64,000 nucleotides of DNA, taken from the NCBI GenBank assembly GCA_964030475.1, contig CAXIPT010000004.1, forward strand, positions 3,960,211 through 4,024,210. Reading direction: 5' to 3'. The position numbers were made by a program, and so were the translations under genes. The DNA is from Tethya wilhelma. Its lineage: Eukaryota; Porifera; Demospongiae; Tethyida; Tethyidae. A model generated the notes under the pieces. That model had not been told where the DNA came from, did not search any database, and saw nothing but the letters and a program-made list of their open reading frames with translations. Positions 30,801 to 43,332 of the stretch are shown in pieces (the stretch's first letter is position 1; every line of letters begins with the position of its first letter).

Positions 30801-33690
30801 CTGATATGTGATTGCATATAGTATCTATTCCATCATCATCAATTTCATTTTCATTTAGCATCCACCTCATTAATCGATTTAGAGAGCAAGAGTATGTTGA
30901 AAGTTTAGAGAAAAGATAGTGAAGATCATCAGATGTTATGCTGCATCTGTTACATGAAAGACGCTGAAGCAATTGATGGCACGATAGCGTTAAAGAGGCA
31001 AGGACTTCTTTGGGAAGATTGCTTTCATCAAGATAAACTTCAAGTGGCTGAATTAAACCCTTAAGTTTTTGGGATAATATTTCATCTACAGTTTTGTCAA
31101 AAGTTTCTGAAGTTACATCTTTAATAGTAGTACTCTGACCATCAGCTAATGCTGAAAATTGGCAATTTATCATGTACACTTTATGGAATTGTCCACGGCC
31201 ACATGACAACATGTTTAGAAGTGGTTGAACTGATTGTAATCCTAACGAATTATGATTTAGTATAAGTTCTTCCATTTTTAGCTTCCCTGCTCTTACAATA
31301 TCTGAGAGAGCAGTGATTGCACCATCTTGCAATTGATTACCAGCAATACTAAGAGTTCCCAAGAAACAGTAGCCCCGAAGACTCTGAGTGAAGACAATAA
31401 TACCTTCATCACCAAGATTAGTGTTGTCCAGAAATATTGATCTGCAAGGTCTCTTCTGTTTGGTTTTAAAGCTTGAGTAAGCTCTACCTATGGCTCGTGC
31501 TCCTGGTACTCCTAGATTGTTTTTAGACAAATCTAGATGGTATATTTTTTCACAATGACTAGAAAAAGAGGACAGGAAGGAATCCCAAAAAGTGTCACTA
31601 ATTTCAGGATCACTTACTGTTTGTACTAAGTGTAAAGATGCCAGGTTATGTAGTATATCACTTCGTATAGCATTTTCCAATGCTTGAAAACCTGGTACAT
31701 TAAGAGGATTAAAGGAGAGATCTAAGGAGTACAATTTACTACCTTTGCTGGGTTCAGACAGTGACATTATTATGGAATTTATGCCCCTCCATCCTATGTT
31801 GTTTTTGCTTAAGTCTATCATATTAAGTTGATGAAAGGTAGATGTATCAGATGTAAATAAGGTTTTTACCCCAACATCAGTTATGTTGTTGTTGCAAAGA
31901 TTCATTGATTTTACTTGAATAAGACTTGACTTGGCAAAGACTCGTGTTAAATCAAACATCTTTTTGTCTCTAAGATTACAATGCTTGCAATCAATTATCC
32001 ATTTTGACTCTTGAGAAAATTCAAATTTTGAAAGAACTGCAATTAATACAGCAAAATCATGTGAAGTTTTTGTATTACAAACAATCCGACCAAGAGAATT
32101 TGTCTCAACAAGTAGTCTGTTTAGTGTAAGAGCTACAAGCTCACCAATATTACTTCTGCCAGATTCATACACACAATGGCAAAGCTGAATTGTAATACTG
32201 TGGTCAGGAGAACTCTCCTGAAATAATGAGATTAACTTTCTGGATACAACTATTTCTTGAACAAGATTTAGTTCTGGGTGACGTAGGCTACTACCATTGA
32301 TCAGTTCAATATTGCAGCCTATACCAAAATAAAATCTGAAGATGACATTGAACAACGAATGGCGGGAATTAGGTCGAGTGTACTTAAAACATATTTTAAG
32401 CTGTTCTTCTGGCGACTGCCTAACAAGGTGAAGAGCAGCCAAGTATTCCTGAATGGTGAGATGATAGAAGCTAAAAGAGCGTCCCTCTCCAACACCTCCA
32501 TGTAGAATTGCATAAGATGATTGCAACAATCCAAAAAAGCTTATGCATTCATCTACAACTTCTGATGAAGCAGGTGTAAAACATTCAGATTTTTGAATTT
32601 CTTTGTATGAAAAGATCAAATGTTTTTTCTCTATTGACCAAAATGCAAATTTACAAAGTTTCCACCAGCTTGTCTGAAGAACTGATGGAATTTCTCTAAA
32701 GCTAGTTAAACCTTTAACAGTTTCACATTCTTTATATTTCTGCTTAACAGACTCAAGTTTACTCTCTTCACAGCTTTTAATAATTTGAGTATACTTTTTG
32801 TCTATGTTGCGAGCAATGGTAAGTAAGATGAGTTTTGTGTACAGCTCAGTTAAAGTGGAAGGTAAAACATCAAGCTCACGAAACAAATGGCAAACAATGG
32901 CACAATTGAGAGGAATAGCACACATACATTTGATCACTGGACTATCATCTAGTTGTTTTAAGAGAAGAGGTGCTCTTGGAGGAGTTAACTCAGATCTGAA
33001 GTACTCCTCAGTGTTGTTCTGATCAAAACCAACTATTTGAAAAAATCGATCAAAACTTTGAGTCTTATGAAGTGTGTCAGATGCTGATGGTCTGGAAGTC
33101 AGAAGAACAGAAGCCTTTGGAAGTATTTTACGTGTAACAAGAAGTTTGTACAAAAAAGATTCTTCCTGACGTTGTGATTCACTTAGCTCATCCCAACCAT
33201 CTGCAATAATTAGAACATCTTTACTTTTCCTAATTTCTCTGATATTTTCATCTGAAAATGGCTCATCATCTGCAATAAGCTTTAAAAAATCTTCACGAGA
33301 TATTATTTTTGAAAGCTCTTTTTCACGAAGATATAAAAGAAGAACTAGTTTAAATTGTTGCAAAATATCACCATCCTCTCCCCAATCCCGAGCAAGAAAT
33401 GTACAGAATTTGGTCTTCCCAAACCCAGCATGGCCTTCTACCAACACTGATTTGATCTGCTCTTCACCAGGCTCACTTTTAAATAGGTCAGAGCATCTAA
33501 TGATAGTATTTTTCTTTTTCGCTATTTGCTTGCTAGCATCCTGAATCTCTCTTTGCTCACTGACATAGGCATCACATTCAACTAACTGAAGATCAAATAG
33601 CTTTCTTCCACGGCGAGGTGGCCATTCTGGTTCAGACTGCCCACTTCTGTATAAATACTTATCTTTTACTATATCAGCCAATAGCTCCAT
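27247..33690 (-). CDS. NACHT-LRR receptor with C-terminal MIB/HERC2 and Death-like domains
   Basis: Tandem paralogue of the NLR gene at 19059-25951. Eight exons join with GT/AG sites and consistent phase: 33690-30697, 30568-30461, 30400-30172, 30081-29987, 29883-29761, 29691-29565, 28753-28646, 27614-27247 (4152 nt, 1383 residues, TGA stop). The first exon encodes NACHT (P-loop GHAGFGKT, Walker B-like LIIADGWDEL) and LRRs. Exon 3 is a MIB/HERC2 domain: VVRGCDWNPMD, GGDGQVGTVMEI, VVQWDCGNTGQYRCG, EGKFDLRVFD. That domain is known from Mind bomb and HERC2 ubiquitin ligases, but no RING or HECT is present here. The last exon looks like a Death-fold domain (WHKAGVYLGL, CCNDVIMKWLEND, SWEGVLELLDDL). 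No effector domain precedes NACHT. Exons 4-6 are homologous to the linker and the start of the subtilase in the other gene; the subtilase core is lost. NACHT/LRR and MIB/HERC2 calls are firm, Death is probable. Confidence 0.75.
27728..28362. mobile_element. MITE with TAACCCTTGGTGCG ends and internal TG repeat
   Basis: Perfect 14-bp terminal inverted repeats TAACCCTTGGTGCG and CGCACCAAGGGTTA, with TA at both outer edges. A (TG)n tract at about 27777-27810 follows ggtagtcgttttgtc and precedes ttccaactatatctcaagaa. It sits in the last intron of the second NLR gene (28646 to 27614). No transposase frame is visible. Confidence 0.75.
28840..28889 (-). pseudogene. Subtilase remnant around the catalytic Asp
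   Basis: On the minus strand 28889-28848 reads LNGEDIVIAIVDT, matching INGEGIVIAVIDNG of the intact subtilase exon in the neighbouring NLR gene. Homology stops right after the catalytic Asp, and a stop follows within a few codons. The His, Asn and Ser parts of the protease are absent from this gene, so the domain is dead and likely skipped by splicing. Confidence 0.7.
28890..29569. mobile_element. Large foldback element inserted in the subtilase exon of the second NLR gene
   Basis: About 680 bp. Ends CTCAGGTAAGTTAAGGCA (left) and TGCCTTAACTGACCTGAG (right) are inverted copies. A second pair of arms further in is also inverted: 29034-29130 (tcacgtgatt, gggcggggctg, aatgcggtacgataa) against 29328-29428. 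On the minus strand the flanks read CATGATAA and AAACTCAATGG, which rebuild the expected codons for His-Asp-Lys-Leu-Asn-Gly if a 2-bp AA target duplication is removed. No coding frame is visible. Confidence 0.75.
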
Positions 33691-35396
33691 CAAATGATAT
33701 GACCTTAAATTGAGTCAGACAGTTAGCAACAATAATTAATTAGTAACTGTTCTCAATCTTGATTCGACTACGTCTTATAGCAAATGATTATACCAAGTTT
33801 TGACAATTGAATTCTGTGATACAAAAAAATTATTATTATTTGCTAGTTACAATAATAATATAGAGTTAGTAGTACTTAGTACACAAGACTATACAATGTC
33901 ATACCTATACCTATGACCACACATATAGTTATGCCCTTGCACACTGCATAAACTGTCTTTTCAATTTTGCTACCATTTCAATACCATAAGGCTAGCTTAG
34001 ATGTTAAATTTAATTACTGGCAAACATTTAGTTTCGTGATCGAGTTTAGAAGTTGGGCTGCCGAAAAAAAAATAACACAATACAATGTCATGTAGATATG
34101 AACATCACGACCGTGCATAACCATCATCGATCTTAAGTTTGTTAACAAACACCATTAATGCCACTGTTAGTGTAAACATTTTTTTGATTATCATAATAAT
34201 CTAGTTTTGGGGATTATTGTTTTCAATGCCATTCGTCGTATCACTTGGAGTGATGTTTTTACAGTATGAATAGTTTGATACACAATTATCACAATCAATA
34301 GATTCGTGTATATCTTCAATTTCTGGCAAAAACAACAAATAAACAACAAATTGCAAACTTTAAGTCTCTCACAATCTTTACGATAAGTTTGCGCATTCAA
34401 GAAGAGCAGTACAATAAATTATTTGGTGCTATTGTACACATAATAAAAAGCTTAAGCTCTGATAATTTAATAGCTTTCTTTGGTCTTACTAGTACAATAA
34501 CTATCATTTGCCCATAGGATAGATGAAAGCAATAGATTATATACTTTGATGATAGAAATACACATGAATGAATTATTAGACGTCTATAGGCATCACTTTA
34601 AGAAAGAAACTTTGCGCAACTTAGAACCTGATTAATTTTTTTACTATGCTGTTATTGTTTTGACAGCAACTCACCTTCCGACAGTAGCTACAAGAAGCTT
34701 AAAGTGTGTCTCCCTTATTACTCTTGGTTTCACTCAATCCACAGGATTCAGATAAATTTCTGCGCATGCGCAGGAATTGGCAAATTTGCTACTGGTAAAG
34801 GTCGTTTCAGAACAGCAATGATGCCGGTGGCCATGGACGAAATTTCTCTTGCTGAAAATTCAAATTGCCATGGAGTTTGCATGTTGAGCTTTGCAGCTGT
34901 TGTGTTTCCGTCTTCCTGAGGTGAAATTGCCAAGAGGCCCTCCCTTCCGTAAGGTACAGTCAGTGTTTTCATATATTGACAATATATCAGACATGTAAAG
35001 ATATGTTTCCTGGTATTGAGGCCTGCCATGTGGCGGTTCAAAGTTGGCCACTCAGCCCTAGTTGTGAGCGGAATAAACCACGAACTCTGCATAATGACCC
35101 TACTGACCCGTCTAGCGGTTATGTGGCTGAAAAGTAATGATGTTAGAAGCTACCACATCTGTGTGCTATTCATGGCTCATCAATTCAACATTGTCTAATT
35201 TGTGGCTTCCATGCCTACTTCCTGTGACACAGGACTTCCTCCTTTTTGTCAATTAAACTGGTACTGAGTGTACTAATAAACATAAAATCATCCAAGCTGT
35301 GTATAAAACATTTGCTACAGACCTGCTAAACTTACTCTAGTATTTTTTTTCAAAGCTAAAGAGCTAGAACTAGCTAGCTAGTTGTGGACGACTATT
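33691..35396. other. Intergenic region between divergent NLR and secreted-protein genes
   Basis: AT-rich, no recognisable gene. A minus-strand frame at 34748-35092 (114 codons; contains GREGLLAISPQEDG and FEFSAREISSMATG) has protein-like composition but no domain I recognise, and is overlapped by open frames on other strands. Promoters of the two divergent genes should lie here; none is evident by motif. Confidence 0.4.
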
Positions 35397-36537
35397 ATGT
35401 CTGTTTTGCATGTTTTATGTCTTGCAGCAGTGCTGCTTGCTCAAGAATCCAATGCTTTATCATGGCTCCAAGAAACCGAGAGAGTGGAGAAAAGTAAGCA
35501 GCATGCATGAAAACTGAGTTTAATGGTCCATGTTCGTATGTCATGACTATTACATGTACAGTATTTAGTAATTTTTGTTTTAGACGAGAATGTGGTCTCA
35601 AGTTATTGCCTGCTTGTTTGCATGAATGTGATGAAACGAAGCTGAAAGTTCTGCACAAAATATTATGGCTTTAAGACTTACCATGTTATTGTTCGCTCAT
35701 TGCACGTACACTTGCAGGACAGGCAACGATCGAGGCCGAGGTTCAACTTGTCGAGTGCTTCACCACCCTGGACCTGTGTTTTGGTAGCCCCCTGCCTACT
35801 GTGTTGAGTGCCTATGAGTGCTGTGTGGAGAAGCGAGGGCTTGCCTTCATGAGGGAGGGGGGAGAGGGAGGCTGCAGAGTGTGTGTGGGTGAGTTGGAAA
35901 GGAAGGGCTTAGGTGTAGCCTAATGTCCATTTGTGGAAGCCATTTGAAATCAGGTCATTGGTTTAATCACAGGTAGAAAGCAACCCTGTTTTCTGACATC
36001 CTGAACTTACTGTAGGTGCTAAGTTTGTCTTATGAGTTTTGGTACCTGAGTTTTGAACGTTTGACCCATAAATATACAATACAGATTATGATAATTCTCC
36101 TCTATCTCCAGTCATTTTCAGTAGTACACTTAGCACTATAACCACCGGTGGCTTCACAACATGCTATGAAGGCCGTTTTGTTATTGTCATGATTATACTG
36201 ATAATTATAATCACAATTGTATACAGTAGATGATGGCTTGGTCAAGAAGCAATTTAGAAATGTTTTTTCCATGCTCATTAATTTTGTGTAAAGCAATGAC
36301 TTCCGAGCAATGACTTCCGAGCAATGCACTTTTAGCCAACTATAGTATACAAGACATAACTGTTGAGATAATGATATAAATTTTTGTTTGAACTTCAGTT
36401 TTTGGCTGGCATCGAAAGACCTTCACTGCACCAGAGAGCAGTCAGGCCTACACCCTGACAGCAGGGTACCTCACTCAGTTGGCGGCAGATGAAGCTGGAG
36501 AAGACTATGACTTTGAAGTTATTCCAATATTGCCTCC

Positions 36538-36580
<43 letters not shown>

Positions 36581-39230
36581 TACATGTGTGAGCTTACTAG
36601 TCATCTTAATAACAGTCTCCATACACCTTGCCCGCCTTGTAACTTGGTTTAAAGCCCACATTCACATTAACCTTCATTCTCTTGCATTAGGTGGTAGTGT
36701 CACTGCTGATGACTTCACTCTTGTCAACAAGGATGTTGCTGTGAGATGGAATGGCAACCCATCCTCCAATGTGGAGATTGAGCTAAACAGAGATGCCGAT
36801 GAAGTGGAAGGGGATGAAAGCTTCACGCTACGATTGTTTAATCCTTTTGTGTCTCGACTAGCAGAGAATTATTTCGTGGTTCAAGACTTGACTGTCACTA
36901 TAGAAGATGCACTGCGTGAGACAATGATACTTAGACTTAAATATTTACTTCTATTTATTCACTATAACCAAGGGCATATACCTTTACTAAGACTAAAATG
37001 TTTTGTTATATATGTTCAGTGTACACATGCAGAATACATTATGACATTTAACAACCACACCTTTGCTTGCTATAATATTATGTTCATGTATCACAGTATG
37101 TGTATATCTTATAATTTTTTCCACCTTATCTCTTCTCTTGATGTTTCCTCTCCAGCTTTCTGTCGTAGCAACTGTGAAGATGATGCTTGTGAGACTTGTT
37201 TGCTTCAGTTCACAGGAGCAGGGTGCTGTAAATGTGCAGCTGGATACTTCCTGAACCCCACCAACAACCAGTGTGAACGTGAGTACTCACTATAGACAGC
37301 CTCATTCCCCGGGCTCCTCCTCATGCACATATATTTTCTTATGTGAAGAGAAGCCTGGGAACGAGACTACATCTACCTATTTTTTAACCTTGTACAAGGA
37401 ATAGTCTTGAGAAGTGGTCAAGAGGTACTTAGAAGCTCATTTGCAATGAGAAATTACAAGCGCATAATAATTATGTGCCTTTTGAGAGTCTTCAATCACA
37501 TCTCTTGTATGTCTACATGTTATAGTTATAGCATGGGTCTTTGTGTTGCATTGGCCTGCCAGGGCCGATACAGCACTGGGCTTATTCTATTACTGGCTTA
37601 TTGTACATCATTGTTAATGAATAAGTGAACTGAATACATACATCATTCTTATTTCTGTTATTATGTACACCCTCTCTGTTCATCCTCCAGTCCCCTGTGA
37701 GGAGTCCACTCTAGACTGTACTGGTGGTGTGTGCACTGTCCATGTTCAGTTTGCTGACTCAGCCATGGTACATTAATTAACCAGCATGAAATAACATAAA
37801 TAAACATTTGCCACAAAGAGCCATACAAAGGCTCAATACATTGAACTAACACTGGCTCCACTAATTATGTGTCTCTCTAACAATAGTGACAAGTTTCCAT
37901 GAAACATGTGGTAAGCTAACATGCTCTGAACAAAGGAAGATAAATTAATTAAATCTCTCAGATCAATGCCTTTAGTCTAATACAGTGTTTCTTTGTTACT
38001 ACTGTATTGCAAGCTATACAGTTCACCTAGACTATTGACATACTGAGACTATTGTATTCATTGTGTGCAGTTAGTTATTCATCCTTTTTTGTGTGGTGTA
38101 TTTTATAACAGAACTCACTATAGCTAAACAAACACCAGTGAGTACATGTACATCTTGTGGTCTTGTCTCACACCAGCTATAATTATGGACGTAATTAGAC
38201 AATGCCAGCTAGCTTGCCATAATGCTCTTAGACTAGTGGCACTTTAAAAGCTTGCTTTAAATTTTAGTGCTGTTTACTTACCTCTTTCCTAGCTCTCTAT
38301 CATGAGTTGTATGTGTTCTTGGTCTTATGATAAACATGTTTTCATTGTATATACACCCATGTTGTGATGTATACCTAAAAATTTGGCGAATTTTAATATT
38401 TGGCAGATTGGTGGTTTTGGTTGTTAATGACCCAAACTTTAATCTATTAAACAACCAAACATTTATTTTAACATCAAATTTTATTCCCGCCCATTTTTTT
38501 TTGCTTTACGGTACTTATAGTTCATTATCCAATCTCTACATGTGTGTGTTTTTCAGAGGCTTGTAGAGTTGGTGTGGAGCAATGCATTAATGGTGTGTGC
38601 TCCTGTAAAGATGGCTACACTGGTATTGACTGCTGTCAGTGTGAGGCAGATCACTTCAGAGACTCCAACGATGAATGCAAACGTGAGTTGTCACCAAGTT
38701 TTGTCTTCATAATAAGCTTGAAAGTTAATTTAATGGAAAAATCCTGAGATCCATAGCCAGAGTTTGAACCTTAGGTCTTTTGAAATCACATCAAACACTC
38801 TTACCATTGAGCTACTAGAACTCATGCCTAGGCATTGGAGCAGAGAATGCACACATTAGCATGAAAAGTCAAGGGTATAGTTCTACTACCATTAAAAACT
38901 TTCACCAATACAACTTACCATGTTGTAGTACAATCACTTTTGAAGAGAGGTTTGATTTAACTTAAGACAAGGAGTTTGGGAAAATTTTTGCTTTAGATCA
39001 ATAATTTATATAGTAGCAGCATACAAAGACTCTAGCGTTCGTATTGAGAGATTGAAAGCACTTTAATTTCATTCTTTTTCTCTTATGTAACAGCTGCTTG
39101 TGTTGATAACATTGAGAGTTGCAGTAATGGTCGGTGTATCTGCCTTGAGGGCTACTCTGGACCAGGCTGCTGTGACTGTGCCAGCAAATACTACACTGAT
39201 GCTACCACTGGAAGATGTGTGGGTGAGTGG

Positions 39231-39268
<38 letters not shown>

Positions 39269-42200
39269 CCACTGTACAGTTTACTGAGCACATAAGTTGA
39301 TTGTGAATTAAATCTCTTAAGTTTGAACTAAATATTTTTCTTCCATTGTGTTGAGTGGGCGTAGGCTTGGGTGAGTAAACCAATATATGGTGTAAGACTT
39401 TCTTTCTATAAGTCATTTCAAGGGAATAACTCATCTAGATATATTATTCCCCAAAAATTCAGTTAAGTTTTCTAATTGACTTTATTTTATGTTCTTGTTG
39501 TTCAAGGAAGTGGGGTTCTTAAAAATCTTGTTCATTTATGGGATGGGAATCATGTTCCTGTTTAGTATCAGTGGCTCTTGTAAGAACTTTTCCTCCTCCG
39601 TCTTTACTGCTTCCTAGAACCACCATGGAATGTACAGTTATGTTGAATTTTATATAAGGGCAATAATTGTAATAATTATAATAATTATTATTATAAGGAA
39701 TTTCTAGCTTCTAATCTTGTATCATTCTGTAAATCACCAATATAATTACTCACGTTATTTTGTAGCCTCCTGCTTTGAAGGGACTCTGTCTTGTAGTGGA
39801 TCCAGCTGCTCCTGCAGAGAGGGCTATGAGGGGATCGACTGTTGCCAGTGCCAGGCTGACTACTACAGAGACACCTGCTTCAATGTCTGCTTGCTTGCCA
39901 GCCAAGGTACTTGATGCAGCTATGCACTTACTATAAGGAATGCACCTGTGTGTAACTTTTGAAACTACTCTGGTAGTTTGTGTAAAATAAAATATTTAAA
40001 GAATACTTCGTAGATAGGTTTTTATTCAGTATGTGTAAGGATGGTATATATAGACTGATTTAGTTTTTTCATAGGAGAAAAGTTTGTCGATATCTACAGA
40101 ATCTCAAAATCCACAAAAATTTCATCTTCTATACCATGTGTGCCTGCCAAATCAACCTCCTACAGGGCGTATACAGTGGTTACTGTAAAATTTATTTAAT
40201 TGGCTGTCAAGCCTTGCTTTTGCCTGTTCCCAGGCCACAATTTCGTACCAGTCATTAATATGCCAAATCATAATTGTAACACTGATACAATAGTTACCTT
40301 GGGATCCATATAGTTTAAGTTAGAAACTTAAATGAAGAGTAAGTATTTTGTGGTTTTCATGGATCACCCACAATTCACAAAAGTTTGACCCACATGTTGT
40401 ATTTGTAGAATTGTGGGATCAAAGTCATTTACATGCATGTATGGTAATTGTTCAAGTCTGCAAGAGTAGTACTTGAACAGCCATGAGTCTAATGCATGTT
40501 TGCAATCTGGTTCATTTCCTGGGTGTGTCATCATACCATGTATTTTAGTATGGTTCCAATGAACAGTGCATGCTTTCAGATTCAACTTCCAGGAAACTAC
40601 ACCTTATGCTTGAGATCATGAATGAATGTACATAGCTCATTATCACAATCACATTAGTTAGACATGTAATATTCTGCAGTAATATTATTCTATAAAAGCT
40701 TTTTTAATTTTAAGTAAAGGATGTTGTTGTAAACCTTGTGACTCTAGTTGTAATGTTGACGCTGTCTTTCTAGGAAACGACTAGCACAGCATTATCCTTG
40801 AGGAGGCTAGAACTTTGCAGTTTAGAACAGCAATTAATGTTTTTTCCTGTAACTAATGTTTCCTGTTTCACATCCACTGCAATTCACTAAATGAATATTC
40901 CAATGGGTTTCATAGAATCTGTGGTCAACTTATGAGTAGAGTTTTGTGCTAATGAGCACTGCCAAAAATTATTATGATGATCATGTAGATTAAATTCAAT
41001 GTATATGCAAGCAGCTACAATTGTTCTTGAAGTTGCATCAGTATCACCTATCTATAGCTGTAGCTCTCTGTTGCTGTTTAAGTTATGTTTTTCTGTTCTG
41101 TGCTCCATTCTTCATCCGTACATGCATCCATTTCAGAGGGCAGAGATGATCTTGTTGACTGTTACACTGACAGTGCTTGTGGTGGTAGTAGGAGAAGGAT
41201 GTCCAGAGAGCTCTGTTGTGTTCAGTCCAGAGGAGTCAGCTACGCTGAGGAGGGAGATGAAGTCAGCTGTAGGACTTGTGTCGGTAGGTGACTCATGAAT
41301 GTGATAATACTTTCATCTGTAGTAGTTACTGACATAATAGTACTGTTTTCTAGCCTTGTCCCCTGACCTCTGCATTCTGTTATTGCTCACTGAATAACTG
41401 ATTTATTACATTAGTGATCTTTACCATATGTGCTGCATGTTAGAAGAAAAGTTAGTGGTAAAGGTTATCAATAAATCAGAAGGATGTTACATGGCTGCCT
41501 GTTTTTTTTTTTTGATAACTGTTATTATTTGTTCCATAACTATTAGTGTTTGGCTGGCAGTATGAGTGTGAGTTGTTTGTCCAACCGGAGCGGACTGAGC
41601 CGTATGAGCTGGAGATCGGGTACCTCAAGGGAAGGGAAGAATTGGACGAGAACTTCCAGTTTCAGATAGTACCGATACTGCACACAGCATGTAAGGAATT
41701 GTTATAGCACTTGCAAGTTTGAGCGTTTGTTATCAAAACTACTTTCTGTGTGTCTTCATGACTAGATTTCAGTTTTTTGGAAATATTGTACCATATTATG
41801 CATATAAATAAAGTATCAAGTATTAATGGTTTTTAACTCTCAAACATTTCTTTCAGCTACGGATGATTTCAGCCTGTCTACTCAAACGGTACAAGTTCTA
41901 GCTATAGACACCCAGCTCCAGACCGTAGGGGTCACACTGGTTGAAGATGGAATAGCACTAGAGTCGAACGAAGTCTTCTCTCTGGAGCTGGTGATCAATG
42001 GTCAGGAGCCGGTCGGAAATAACATTTACTTCTTACGAAACAAGACTATAACCATTCAGGATGCAGATGGTAAGATGCTATATTCATGAAAAATTCTTTG
42101 GAAAAAATCTTGAAATCTACCTGGGATTCAAATCCCGGTCTTTCAAATTCTAGTCGAATGCCTCTGTTAATCTACAGTGTTCTAAATGTTGCTCATTTTG

Positions 42201-43288
42201 GTAGTCCAAAACATCAGGTGTATCTTTGGTTGTGATCATCATTGTGTCATAGTTGGTCATGCTCTTTGAATGTTGTGTCATCTACCTTGTGTAGAGCGGT
42301 GTTCAGTTGGTGTTGAGAATTGTGGCAGTGATCCTGAGCTGTGTGACTGCAGCCAAGGCTACCAAGAACCAGACTGCTGTAACTGTGTTGATGGCTACTA
42401 CAAGGATCCTGACACAATGCAGTGCTTACGTATGTGACATACAATGTAGAAGTTTATTGTACCTCTAGCCTTGTTCCGTAAGCCTTATTAAAATTTTATA
42501 ATAAGAGTGTTTGGAAAGATTGTCAGTATAACATTATAACAAATTATTAATTTTGTTATCAGCACAGAGAGGGCCTTGGGATAAGAGTATGTACACACTC
42601 TTTTACAAGCTAGCATATAGCCGATACAAATAAGCAACACATAATAATATATGTAGCTAGCTTTTGTGTAGCATCCACAATTATTGCTAGAATTGCAGAT
42701 ATTAGTACACAAAAAAAATTGAAGTAAAACTTCTAATAACTTTCCCACTCTCTTTGTGTGTTCCATTCATTCTCTAGCTACATGTCCTGAGGGAGTGATC
42801 AGCTGTATCGTAGGGAGGTGTGTGTGCCATGACAACTACACTGGCCTAGGTTGCTGCTCCTGTGCTGTAGGATATTACAGAGATGAGGAGACCCAACAGT
42901 GCCTAGGTAAGAGGGAGCAAATGAGATAAGATGCAAATCTGTCATATTTATTCACTGTCAGAAGTTTCACTTGTTAAAATTTCTTAAGTTAAATTTCACC
43001 GTTTTGACTGATTCAGTACAAAATTGCCTTTTTTGTGTGTGTTTTGGTTTTCAACACTTACAATAGATGTTCTAATTCAAACAGTCAAAATTCTTATCAA
43101 GTTTCTGTCATTTCATAGCCGATATGGTATTAACTTACTCTGTTGCATTCAATGATATAGAGTTTTGCGATCCTGGTGTTCAAAGTTGCTCTGATGGTGT
43201 CTGCACCTGTGATACTGGGTACACTGGACCAGGGTGTTGTCAGTGTGCTGCTGGTTACGTGAGGAATGGTGATATATGTATAGGTAGG

Positions 43289-43332
<44 letters not shown>

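Noticed and set aside
38747..38823. Functional tRNA gene
   Set aside because: Box-like motifs are present, but stems are poorly paired and related fragments occur nearby, so a SINE or tRNA-derived repeat is more likely.
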